Positions 11,020-21,224 of a DNA stretch of 64,000 nt are shown piece by piece. The DNA is from Pterobdella sp. o SKG-2022 (lineage: Eukaryota; Annelida; Clitellata; Hirudinida; Piscicolidae). The DNA is taken from positions 4,129,651 to 4,193,650 of the forward strand of contig OZ038327.1 in the NCBI GenBank assembly GCA_964035795.1. Reading direction: 5' to 3'. The position numbers and the translations under genes are program-made. The notes under the pieces were generated by a model. That model saw only the letters and a program-made list of their open reading frames with translations, searched no databases and was not told the origin of the DNA. The stretch's first letter is position 1, and each line of letters begins with the position of its first letter.

Positions 11020-14000
11020 ATGCTACAAAGTCATGTTTCTGAAAGTTGCATAAAAAAAATCTCTACAAAAAAAACTGGAAATTTATCAAAAATCCAGGAC
11101 GAAACCAAACCAATATTTGAAAACGATGAAGTGAAAAAAAAACTTATCACAGAAAAACTTTGGAAAATAATAAATCCAATTATTTTGGTGATAACTAAAA
11201 ATAATGGAAACAAATTATTGTATTTTTTTTTTAAAAGAAAGGCCAACAAGAAGAACAATAAAGAAAATGTTAACGATGACATACCTAACCAAGAAAATAT
11301 TAACCCTAATGCTTCAAACAACAACTGCATGCATGAACAAAAGAGCTTCTTTATGAGAGTAAAACCTTCGACAGAAAAAAAGATGGGATTCGAAGAACTA
11401 GGAGACCTTTTTATTTTGAAGAATTTTACAGGTAGTTAGTAAGTAAACTTATAAATTTTCCTAATAGAGTGACCTAAAGGTTGACTCGAAAAGAATCAAA
11501 ACTATATCTAATTGATAATGTTTATTATTAGCCCATTACGCGCTGGTTTAAGACTATAGCAAAATTTATTTTTTTTGAACTGGCTCATTAGTCTCCAGAG
11601 AACAGTATAAAAAACTTCATAATTTTGAAATCATTGAAATATTAGTCAATATTGAAGCCAATATTTTCACATATTTGTTAAAAAAAACTTAATTTCTCTC
11701 AAACGATTAAATCTATATCAACAAATTGAGACTGAAAAATTCTTTATACTATGAATTATATAAAAATAGGCCGTAGCGGCTAATGGGTTAAATAACAAAA
11801 GCACTAAATTATCGGTATAAATCTTATCTACCTTTCAATTCAAAGTGATTAAGAAAAATAATAATTAATATTTCAATAACATAGAAATATTTAAAATATT
11901 TGGAAATGCCTAAAAATTTATTAAAACTCAAGAATTTTTAGATACAGCTAAAAATGTGAATATATTACAAATTCAAATATACCTAAAAATCTTGAATATT
12001 TGTGATAAACGTCTAATGAAATGTAGAGCCATAAAAAATATAAATAAGAAACATTAAGGAAAAGCTAGAAAATTTAGATAAATATGAAAAAAAAGATAAA
12101 TACAAAAAATATTTGTAAGTCTGAAAACTAAATATTTCTCAGGTGAAAAAGACGAAGGTTTGATGGAACTTGACCCTGAAAACATCATTCCTTGCTTTGA
12201 GAACCAGAGAAAGAAATCAACCCAGAACTCTAACCAATGTGCAGACTATGTGAAAATGTGCCAAGATTGTTGTAAGAAATGTCAAGAATGTTGTAGTGCT
12301 TGCGATGACCAATGTTCTTCAGCTATAAGTAAAGCACCTGAAGGTTTGAGTAACAGTATACCTAGCTTCAATCTACAATCCGGTTATAGTAAAAGGCAAT
12401 ATGATTACAATAAAAAACCTGGGTGTCTTAAAAAACCTGGATATACGAGACAAACTAATAGTAAGAAAGCTGAAGTGGGTTTTTATGAGAACATTGAAAC
12501 AAGGGATGGTCATGGTTTTGTTAGTAGAGGTGAAAATGAAAAAGATTGCAGTTGTTCGAGGAGGTTTGATAATAGAAGAAATGAAAAATGTAGTTATAAG
12601 AGCTGTATGAAAAAGGATTATTATGGTGGTAAATATGATGATGAAAGTGATATTGAATTTGGACATCGAAATAGGAAAGACAGAAGTACCAGGTTTAATT
12701 ATGGTCATAAAAACGACAGAAGTTATGATAACTACCGACATAGAAATGATAGCAGTTTTGAAAAAGATTTTAATGGTAAAAATTATAAAAATGACTGTTG
12801 TTGTGCAAAAAGATATGGTGGGAGAAGGAATTGTTATGAGGATTCTGATGATGGTTTTGGTTTTCGTGAAAATAGAGAAAATTTTAGAAGTCGAAGAAAT
12901 CGTTATGATGATTTTGATGATAACTTTGATGATTGTACCAGTAGAAACAGATGTTCTTGTGACATAAGCCGAAAAAGTTTTAATAGAGGTGGTGGTAAAA
13001 GATATAGTTACGCTGAAAGTGATGGTGATTCCGAAGAAGCTTGCATTAGGAATCGGGGTAGAAATTTCAAAAATAAAAGAAAAAGTTGTGGTAAATTTAT
13101 AAGTTTTAGTAATAAAAGTGGTTATGGAGACGATGGTACTGAAAAAAGCGGTTTTGGTGGTGAAGTTGAAAATGCTGAAAAATCTGTTGATGATAAAACT
13201 CTTGATGTTAATACCAAAAAAAATAGTGGCATAGCTACTGGTTTCAATGAAGAAAAAAATTTAATCGGAAGCGGTGGTGGTTTAGTTGCAATCAACAACC
13301 CTGGAGTCAATGTAAATAGTGTTTGTCCAAACAATGTTACTGGTTTAGGAAGAGTTGTTGGTGGTGTAGGAGGAGTTGGTGGTGGTTTGGGAGGAGTTGT
13401 TGGTGGTGTAGAAGGAGTTGGTGGTGGTGTAGGAGGAGTTAATGGTGGTGTAGGAGGAGTTGGTGGTGGTTTTGGAGGAATCAGTGGTGGTTTAGGGGGG
13501 GCTGGATTAAATGGATTAGGTTGTGGATTGGGTGAAGTGAGTTGTGGTTTGAGTGAAGGTTGTGGGTTTGGTGGAGGTTGTGGCTATTGGGATGCTCATC
13601 CATATAATTGTTATGGTGGCGCTTGCGGAGGTTGCTATGGGCCAGTAATACTACCATATAATCCATATTTTGTTGGATTTTGTGGAAATGTTCATGCTAA
13701 TCCAGGACCATTGAAGGCAAGTAATTATGGGGATCTTCAAAATAATTCAGATGCAAGCAGAGAAAATTATGGGAAAAAACATACTCAAGTAGTCATTCAT
13801 AAAGAAAACATAGAAGCTAAAAACAAAAAAACTCGAACCGAAGCACCAACCAAAAAAGAACAAAAATGTAAGTGTGTGTACTATTGCAATAATAATAGAA
13901 GCAAAGCAAAATCAGCTGGAACGAAGATAGATATAGGAACCATGGCTTCTCAAACCCTGTCAAAAAAACGCACAAAACTGACTTGTAGCTCAGATAACGC

Positions 14001-14139
14001 CGGCAATTTGACTTCAAACTATGGAAACTATTGCACTGCATCATCTCAAGACTTACAAGTGAATGTTGCAAGCCGTTCTAAGAAATGTTTTTTTGATGAA
14101 AATTCAAATAAAAAGACAAATAAAAAAAAGAAACCGTAA
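11020..14139 (+). CDS. Cassette gene A1: Gly/Cys-rich protein, two exons
   Basis: Exon 1 is 11020-11431 and exon 2 is 12143-14139; the intron has a GTAGTT donor and a TTTCTCAG acceptor, giving about 802 residues. The join creates FTGExxEGxMELxPxNIIP, the same as at the A2 junction, which strongly supports the splice. Exon 1 is basic and Asn/Lys-rich, ending ELGDLFILKNF. Exon 2 begins with a Cys cluster (CQDCCKKCQECC), then an Arg/Asp/Ser/Tyr-rich section with scattered Cys, a long GGVGG tract (about 13340-13510), a GCGFGGGCGY segment and a Lys-rich tail. There is no signal peptide or transmembrane segment. I do not recognise the family. It looks like an intracellular low-complexity structural protein. 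It heads unit 1 of the duplicated cluster, followed by B1. Confidence 0.8.
11528..11791. mobile_element. piggyBac-like MITE in A1 intron
   Basis: The left end TTAGCCCATTACGCGCT and the right end AGCGGCTAATGGGTTAA form a 17-bp terminal inverted repeat. TTAACCC...GGGTTAA termini are typical of piggyBac elements inserting at TTAA; the left TTAA has mutated to TTAG. It is 264 bp long and non-coding. Confidence 0.65.
13340..13510 (+). repeat. Coding minisatellite GGT/GGA (Gly-Val tract of A1)
   Basis: Tandem variants of GGTGGTGTAGGAGGAGTT encode repeated VGGVGGG units. A2 lacks the long tract, so it expanded or was lost after the duplication. Confidence 0.8.
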
Positions 14140-14924
14140 CAAAAAATTTAAAAATTTCTATAGGAAGGTCTATGGTACTGAAAAAGTTCCTGTGAAGATT
14201 CTCAATGGGGTGTGGTTCTTCCTAGTGCCCAAAAAAAAAACAGTATCATATCCAACTTTTCAAAACCAAAATATACCTGTCAAGCATAAATTTGCTCAAA
14301 AAGCATTCCAACTGACTGGGAAAACATGATTTTACAATGCCAGAAATTCGCTGATACTGAAATGTGTTCGAATCGCGCTGTGGTTAGCTCATCTCTTACC
14401 GTAGTTGACAACAAGTTATTGGAGGAGAAACATCATTCGAAAATCTTTTCATAACTCTAATGTTTCTGAAAATACGAGAATTTTTATAAATGATAAAACA
14501 GAATCATAAGAAAAAAGTAAAAACTAATCAAAATTGAGAATCACTAAAAATAATGAATTTAGTTTATGCTTTTGATCAAATTTCTAAGTATGTCAAAAAA
14601 TTTTCGGAATAATTTTATCGATTACACATAAATGAATATTCCATTCAACAGCTTAAAAATGATCATACTCTATTTATCGGTTTTAATGAAATCTTTTTTA
14701 TGAAAATTATGCCTGTTGTTTGCTAGTCAAAATAATTTCTTTTAATTTTATGGTGTGTACAACAAAACTGACTCAAATGAAGCTTTTGAAATTATAGTAG
14801 TAACTTGGAAAAACTCAATCTTTGTGGAAAAAAATTTGTCAATCATAAAATTTGTAGACAATTCATGATTTTTGCCAAAATCTTACTGAAGAATTTGTTT
14901 CATTATCAGGCTGTTGAATGTTTA
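14140..14924. other. A1 3' flank
   Basis: Directly after the A1 stop, another frame stays open to 14329 and includes VYGTEKVPVKILNGVWFF. A splice-acceptor-like CTATAG precedes it (14162), so an alternative 3' exon is possible but unproven. Nothing else was recognised. Confidence 0.4.
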
Positions 14925-15165
14925 GATTTTTGTGGCCTCTGCGCTAGGTTGACAGACTAATTTGTGAAGCCGTATTTTTAAATTTCACAAAAACTTTTGA
15001 CATTGGGGACAAAGCTGATAAGCTCTTGAATTTGGCAAAGCACAAAACTAGAACCAAATTCAAAGAACTTTTAGCCCAAAAACTCCAATTTGCAGACGAC
15101 TGTTAAATGGTTGATCATTCCCTAGAAAAACTCAAGAAATCCCAAACTTTTTCATTTTTGATGTT
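14925..15165 (+). mobile_element. LINE fragment (delta family), reverse transcriptase core
   Basis: A degraded frame reads KTRTKFKELLAQKLQFADDC, matching the region around the catalytic ADD motif of the LINE family that also lies at 45421-46647 and 53383-54526. Only about 80 codons remain. Confidence 0.6.
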
Positions 15166-15472
15166 TATATTACTGGAAAAATTAGAAATATTCTAAAAAT
15201 TCTGGAAGGTTTTCAAAAAATAAATTATATGTCGATAATATTCGAATTCAATTGTAACTGAGTAATTAAGTTGAATTGAGCTAAATTGAGTTAAAATGCC
15301 TTAAGTTGAATTAAATTGACATAACGAAATGTTTTATTACCATTTTTCATTAATTTTAAATCCGAATTTCCGCACATAATCATAAGTACCTTTGAAAGTG
15401 AGTTAGAAGCGTAGAGAGGGTTGGTTTTCAAATAATCGCAAGATATTTCTAAACAATAGATTTTAATCATTT

Positions 15473-15492
15473 AACTTTTAAGTAAAACGTCA
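15473..15492 (+). promoter_or_regulatory. Shared cassette motif at B1
   Basis: ACTTTTAA is followed five bases later by ACGTCA, 195 bp before the B1 start codon. It is conserved in B2 (47785-47804). The ACGTCA core is a CRE-type bZIP site. Confidence 0.6.
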
Positions 15493-15660
15493 CACTTAAA
15501 ATTTAAAAAAAACATTAACAAAAAGTTTAGAAAAAAATCAATAAGTATATAAAAAATATAAAAACTTTGATAATTAGTATTTTTTATTTAAAATGCATAA
15601 GTAAACAAACAAATTATAGAACTCTACAAAATCCATTCCCGACTTGAAGATATTGTGTTG

Positions 15661-15678
15661 ATGAAATTTTCTTCTTGA
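15661..15678 (+). promoter_or_regulatory. Short upstream ORF before B1
   Basis: ATG plus four codons and TGA end nine bases before the main ATG. Comparable 4-6-codon frames precede B2 (47962-47979), B3 (59325-59345) and the B' pseudogene (37359-37373). It could damp translation, or it may simply reflect shared ancestry. Confidence 0.35.
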
Positions 15679-15686
15679 ATCGAACA

Positions 15687-18600
15687 ATGAATGAACTGAT
15701 AGAAACCTCAAAAAACAGAATGGGAAGTTTCAAATGTGAAAATTTTCAAGAAATTATAAACTCAATCCGTGATCAAAAAGCTAACTCCAGCCTCCAAAGC
15801 ACAAAAAACAAAAAAATAAAAAGTTTACTTTCTTTAGTTTCAAAATACATTAGTAGTAACCATAAATATGATACATTTGAGTTTGAAAAAAATCAACTAG
15901 AAGAGAATCCCATTGAAGACATTGAATCACGTTTGTTTCCTCTTTCTTCAGGCCCTCTCTGGCTCAAAAACCTGCTTTTGTCACCTTCAAAAAGTCCTCT
16001 ACAGCCCAGTGCCAGTATACAGCTTTTGAACCACGTTTTTCAAGCTCTGACTAAAACCAAAAATAGCGTAGTGCCTTTACCTAGTGATTTTATGAAGCCA
16101 ACGGGTGAAAAACTATTGGAAACTCCACTGGATACAAATCTACAATCTGTGAATGAAATTGCAAGTCTTGTAAGTGAAAAAAGCAAAAAATCAGAAGTTG
16201 CTCTCTTGAGTCAAATATTTTCTGATACAAGCCTAATGATAAATGCTAAACCAAACGACAAGAGCTTAACAAATATAAAAGGAAGAAGTATTGAGTCAAG
16301 AAAAAGTACGTTGAAAACGTTCCTTGGAAACGATCAAATTGGTTCGAACAAAACAATGAATCTTGAAAAAAACGTTTCTAATTCAAGGATTTCAAATCGA
16401 GTAAAAAGTATGAAATCGAGAAGTACGTTAAAAACGTTACCTGGAAGCGATCAAATTGTTTCAAACCAAACGTTGAACACTGAAAAAAATGTTCCTAGTT
16501 TTATGAGTTCACACCAAGGTAAAGATATAAAAAAAAGTATTTTAAATATTTTACCTGAATACGAGCAGAAGAAAATCGGCAATGCTGAGCAAAACGAAAA
16601 CGATTTAGATACAATAAAAGGTTTACTTCAACAATTATTGAAAAACATGCAACCTGGAATGAAGACGGACTACAAAACATGTTGTATGGAGTCATCTCAC
16701 CATGAAACCCCAACGGAAGAAAACCAATGCTGCTGTTTTTGTTTTCCTATGCAAGAAAGTTGCTTCCCTAATCTTCCACCAAAGGATTTCGATAGACAAC
16801 AAGGTAATGAATCAATTCCTCATTATGAAATCAACCAAACGTCTGAAACGTTACGTAATTTTGATTTTAATAAAAAGGATTTTATGAGTACTTTTGAAAA
16901 TCAAAAAAAAAAAAAGAATGTTGCCGTACCAAGTCAACAAACATTTAGCCAGATTTCGAGAGGTGTTTTAACTGATCATAAACAAGAAGAGAATGAAAAA
17001 AAATTAACAGCTTTTCAACAAAATTCATTTGATGATGAAAAAATTGAAAAAAAAAGTAAAAATAATCAAATCAGTAGACCAAAAAAAGTTAATGAAAAAC
17101 AAAACAGAAAAAAATCATTAAAAGATTTTGAACGAGAAAAATTGAAAAAAAATAGTGAGTACAAAGACCTGCTTGAGAAGTTGGGTGGAAAACTTTCATC
17201 GGAAGACGGAAAAAACAAAAAACCAAAAAAAAATAACATTTTTGAAAGAATCAAAAAAGAGAATAAAAATGAAAGTGCAAAAAAAGATCTTAAAACACGT
17301 TATATTCTCGAGTGTTGTGGCGAAAGTAGTGATGTAGAAACTGACAGTGAAAGTACCGAAACGCTTCACTGTTTTTGTTGTTGTCCATCAAAGAAAAAGA
17401 AAAAAAAATTGAAAAAGGAAGAAACAGATTCATGCCAAGAGGAACTGTTAATCCTTCAGAAACAACAAGCAAACTTACAAAATGAGCTTCAACAAATTAT
17501 GCAACAATATCAACAAAAAACCGCGTGGCAACGGTGTTACCAACAACAGCAACCATCCGTGAACCAAGCTCAAAAAGCAGACAGTCGTTACTTGTATTGT
17601 TGTTGCAGACCTTTGAATGGAGACCAAAATACACAAAACCAAATGATGTTGTGCTGTAATCCAATAAATAATTTACAAAAACAAACAAATCAAGTGTTTC
17701 CCTCAAAGGGCAGAGAGCCCAATGAATGTGAAAAATACGATGATGATTACGATGAGTTGATGAATCTTCTTGAAATTATGATAGATAAACATAAAAAAAA
17801 GAAAAAACTGGAGTGTTTTGATGAAAAAAACAACAAAAAATGGAAAACGAAAAATATTGAAGAAAGTGGAAGCGAAAATTCATTTAAGGAAAAAAATGAA
17901 AAAGTACATGAAGGCAATCATTTGAAATCAATAAGGATTAAAAAAACTAGAGATCATAAAAGATTTAGGCCAAAAAAAGAAAAAAATCGAATATCAATTG
18001 AAGCAGAAGGATTTACACAAGCTGAAAACCGAACCAGTATGTCGTTAGACCAAACTAGAATGTCAACACATGACCAAAATAGAATGTCGACGGAAAACCG
18101 AAGAAGAAGAACGATAGGAGGTCAGAAAAGAAGGACGATAAGGGTTGAAAAAAGAAGAATGGTAGAGGGCCAAAGTAAAAGAACGATAAGAAGTCAAAGT
18201 CCAAGAACGACAAGGGGCCAAAGTGGAATGTCTATAGAAGGCCAAAGTAAAAAAACGATAGGAGACCGAAGTAATATGTCGATGAGAAGCCAAAAAAGAA
18301 AGTCAATAGGGAGCCAAACTAGAAAGTCAATAGAGAGCCAAAGTAGAATTTCAGTATTGAGAGTTGAGCTACCATGCGATATTTCAAAGCGTTATCTGTC
18401 GAAAAAACTAGGTGAAAACGCTCCTAATGAAAGAATCAAAGCAGAAAAATATATCAAACATATGAATTTTCTCAAACGTGTTAATAGTGAAAAATTACAA
18501 AATTTACAAAGTTCAAAAGATGAATCACAACAAGGTAATAAATTATGGGGTTCTGGAGAAAAGTTAAAAAAAAAGAACACAAAGATGAGCCGTAAATCAA

Positions 18601-19034
18601 TGAAACAGAAAAATTATAAAAATAAAAAGTTAAATTTTGAAAAAGACTTATATCATCAAATGACAAAAAAAAGAGAAAGTATTGTAAAAATGAAAAAAAA
18701 TAAAGCATTTCACGATAAGATGAAAAAGAAAAAAAAACACTTTGAATTAATGGAACATAAGAAAGAACCCAGAACAGAATGCGAATGGAGTGATTCGTTT
18801 GAAAGTTTCAGAAATTATTCTAAAGTTAGTAAAGACAAACCTTTGAGCAATTTCGATGTCTCATGTCTGAAAATGAGACCAAGTAGAGAGAAGCCAACAA
18901 GGAAAAAAACAAAAATGCAAAATTTGAAAAACAAGTTAAATAAAAATTTACTGATGGTTGAGAATCTGACTTTTAAGAAAATTGGAAAATTCAAAAATGC
19001 TTATAAAGATAAAAGTGAGAAAAAAAAACAATAA
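15687..19034 (+). CDS. Cassette gene B1: large Lys/Cys/Gln-rich coiled-coil protein
   Basis: A single open frame of about 1115 residues; I chose the ATG at 15687 because it aligns with the B3 start (ACAATGAATGA). In order: an N-terminal block PLQPSASIQLLNHVFQALT (about residue 103), Ser/Lys-rich repeats around RKSTLKTF, a Cys block NQCCCFCFP (about 345), a very basic region, a second Cys cluster (CFCCCPSKKKKK), a Gln-rich coil LQNELQQIMQQYQQK (about 585-612), LMNLLEIMIDKHKKKKK (about 691), an array of about ten octapeptides of the QSRKSIES type (about 779-891), and a conserved C-terminus NFDVSCLK...LLMVENLTF. There is no signal peptide or membrane segment. The family is not recognised; it is paralogous to B2, B3 and the B' pseudogene, and shares blocks with C and E. 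The RKS/RMS sites look like basophilic kinase targets. Probably an intracellular structural or scaffold protein. Confidence 0.82.
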   Translation: MNELIETSKNRMGSFKCENFQEIINSIRDQKANSSLQSTKNKKIKSLLSLVSKYISSNHKYDTFEFEKNQLEENPIEDIESRLFPLSSGPLWLKNLLLSPSKSPLQPSASIQLLNHVFQALTKTKNSVVPLPSDFMKPTGEKLLETPLDTNLQSVNEIASLVSEKSKKSEVALLSQIFSDTSLMINAKPNDKSLTNIKGRSIESRKSTLKTFLGNDQIGSNKTMNLEKNVSNSRISNRVKSMKSRSTLKTLPGSDQIVSNQTLNTEKNVPSFMSSHQGKDIKKSILNILPEYEQKKIGNAEQNENDLDTIKGLLQQLLKNMQPGMKTDYKTCCMESSHHETPTEENQCCCFCFPMQESCFPNLPPKDFDRQQGNESIPHYEINQTSETLRNFDFNKKDFMSTFENQKKKKNVAVPSQQTFSQISRGVLTDHKQEENEKKLTAFQQNSFDDEKIEKKSKNNQISRPKKVNEKQNRKKSLKDFEREKLKKNSEYKDLLEKLGGKLSSEDGKNKKPKKNNIFERIKKENKNESAKKDLKTRYILECCGESSDVETDSESTETLHCFCCCPSKKKKKKLKKEETDSCQEELLILQKQQANLQNELQQIMQQYQQKTAWQRCYQQQQPSVNQAQKADSRYLYCCCRPLNGDQNTQNQMMLCCNPINNLQKQTNQVFPSKGREPNECEKYDDDYDELMNLLEIMIDKHKKKKKLECFDEKNNKKWKTKNIEESGSENSFKEKNEKVHEGNHLKSIRIKKTRDHKRFRPKKEKNRISIEAEGFTQAENRTSMSLDQTRMSTHDQNRMSTENRRRRTIGGQKRRTIRVEKRRMVEGQSKRTIRSQSPRTTRGQSGMSIEGQSKKTIGDRSNMSMRSQKRKSIGSQTRKSIESQSRISVLRVELPCDISKRYLSKKLGENAPNERIKAEKYIKHMNFLKRVNSEKLQNLQSSKDESQQGNKLWGSGEKLKKKNTKMSRKSMKQKNYKNKKLNFEKDLYHQMTKKRESIVKMKKNKAFHDKMKKKKKHFELMEHKKEPRTECEWSDSFESFRNYSKVSKDKPLSNFDVSCLKMRPSREKPTRKKTKMQNLKNKLNKNLLMVENLTFKKIGKFKNAYKDKSEKKKQ

Positions 19035-19454
19035 ATATATAAAGAAATAAAAACAAAAAATAAATAAAAATTGAAAAATCGTTGTTTTCAAAAGAAATAT
19101 TAATTTATTTAAATCACAGAATTATTTTAATTTTGTCGCTCAAAGTTTCTAGAACTTTCAAAAACAACTGTTTCTTGGTGTGAAGTATGCCACTTGACAT
19201 CTAATTAATCTAAGGTTAACCTGTGAAATAGGTCCGAATAACTTCTAAACTATGCCAAAAATGATTATGTTTGACTATAATTAGGAAATGGTACAGAATG
19301 GTATTATAGAAAAAAATGATTTTTTCATGTCAAAGTAAGATAAGGAAATTTTTGAACACAAATAGGTTTTATTGCAAAGTACGAAACTTTGTTATCGACT
19401 GGGTATCAATTAAAAAAAATTTGAATTAAACACTTTCATTAACTAAATAATAAC
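19035..19454. other. B1 3' flank, conserved with B2
   Basis: AT-rich; the part from about 19090 to 19300 closely matches the sequence after the B2 pseudogene (about 50650-50850), for example GTGAAGTATGCCACTT and ATCTAATTAATCTAAGGTTA. The duplication therefore included non-coding flanks. Confidence 0.7.
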
Positions 19455-19700
19455 ATGAAGCTTTTCGCAAGTTGAACTCACATTATTAAGTATACAAACT
19501 TAAAGACGTTGCTAACTACCATGGTAACATTTAAATTCTTCGAGCCAAACGTAAATATTCAAATGAAAACACTTTTAGGAGTTTATTTTACTCCACGAAG
19601 CTTTATCAAGACTTGATAATGTGAGTTCATCTTATAAAAAGCTTCGAGGAATAAAATAAACTCCTAAGTGTTTTCATTTGAATATTTACCATGGTAACAT
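19455..19700. repeat. Nested hairpin repeat, MITE-like
   Basis: Arms containing ATTCAAATGAAAACACTT...AGGAGTTTATTTTACTCC face each other across a loop of about 45 bp, and an outer pair (AAGCTTTTCGCAAGTTGAAC against its complement near 19620-19645) is nested with it. CCATGGTAAC occurs on both sides. It is non-coding and possibly a foldback element. Confidence 0.6.
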
Positions 19701-20039
19701 AATTTAATATTAATTCTATAACGTTTAAGATGAATAATGCAAATGAAATTACAAAACATTGAAATAAAATTAGCTAACAATTATAGAAATAGGAAAATTA
19801 ATAAATAAAATGGAATAAGAATGAATAATCAAATAAATGAAAGAGTTCATATTAAAATTAGAGTCCTTTATAGATGAATGGTGGTGTCTACTTAATTTAT
19901 ATTTGATTTTATTTATTAATTGAAAAATGTTACCCTTTTAACGAAAAGTTTCGTACTTCCTAATGAAAAAAGTTATTGTTCAAAAGTTTTTTCATGCTCA
20001 CCACAGTGAAATTTGTTGGTGGAATCAGAATGTACAAAG

Positions 20040-21222
20040 AATCATTTCAGAGATGAAGCAAAGTTTTCAATGTTAGAAACAACTCCCATTGGCTGAAAAT
20101 AAATCCCGTTACGCCTCTAATAAGAAAAAAGCCAAAAGAAATGTAGTTGAGGCATTGAAAAAAGAGGCAGTAAAATTATTAAAAAATATACGAAATGACA
20201 AAAACATCGTATTTTATAGACTGAAATCGATGAAGAAGAAATCGTCTAACTTGGAAAGTAAAAACTGCATCGAAGACTGAGATGGGAAGACTGTAAATGC
20301 TGAAGCTAGTTGGAAGAGAGTGTGGAAAAAACACATGAAGGTCATTATAAATGGGAGAAATTCATGGAATAAGATGATGGATATAAAAGTGGTTTAGGGT
20401 CTCATGGAACCATTTGTTCTAGATTAGGTAAAGAAAGGGCTAGGAATCATAAAGAATGGTAAAACCTGTGAACCAGCTGGACTTGTCGAAGAGCACCTAT
20501 CTGCTTCTCTACACGTAAATCAGTTATATTACAAATAGCAAAAAAAAAACCTCGATGGAAAAGACATACCTCATTACTGCAAAACAAATACTGTTGTTCC
20601 CATTTATAAAAAGAATGAACTGCTCCAGCTTTCAAGGTGTGAAGCTTTTAGTGCATGGTATGAAAAGGTTTAGATAAGTTGTTGGAAAAAGGTTAAAAAG
20701 GTATGTAAAAGTTTCCGCAATGCAATTTGGTTTTATGCTTAATAAAAGCACAGCGGACACTATTTTTATAATCAAGATAAAGCAAGAGTGCTATCTCGAA
20801 AAAAAAGACTCATTTTATCTGCTTTGATGACTTCCAATCGGGTGGCAATGAGAGTGATTAAAAGGGCGCTGAGAAAGATGGTCTCGGAGAGACTGGTTAA
20901 GGCAGTAATGTCTATGTACAAAAGAGCGAAAACGCGAGTTCAGGTTGAAGAAGGACATTTGGAAGACTTAGGTGTTGATGTAGGTGTCTATCAAAGATAG
21001 GTTCTATCAACATTTTTGTTTTCAATAGGAGACCGAAAAAAGGGTGCTCTATATAAACTGCTGTATAGAAGTGAATTAGTTTTGACAGCAAAAACTGTGG
21101 AAGAACTGGAAGCGCAATTCATATGCTGGTAAGAAAATTTTGAAGAAAAATGCTTAAAAGTTAATCTTGATAAGACAAAGGTCAAGTTAATTTTTTTTTC
21201 AAGGCACTTTCTCAACATCATT
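20040..21222 (+). mobile_element. LINE remnant, alpha family (reverse transcriptase)
   Basis: Broken frames give KAKRNVVEALKKEAVKLL (pre-RT linker), MQFGFM, a VMSMYKRAKTRVQVEEGH block and a LKVNLDKTKVKL block in the order seen in a widespread LINE reverse transcriptase family. Many stops and frameshifts are present, so it is dead. Related pieces lie at 51180-51605 and 63560-64000. Confidence 0.75.
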
Positions 21223-21224
21223 CA

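Noticed and set aside
12373..12967. Alternate frames inside A1 and antisense frames in A2
   Set aside because: Low-complexity shadows of the Gly/Arg/Cys-rich coding strand; A1 and A2 conservation follows the main frame and splice.
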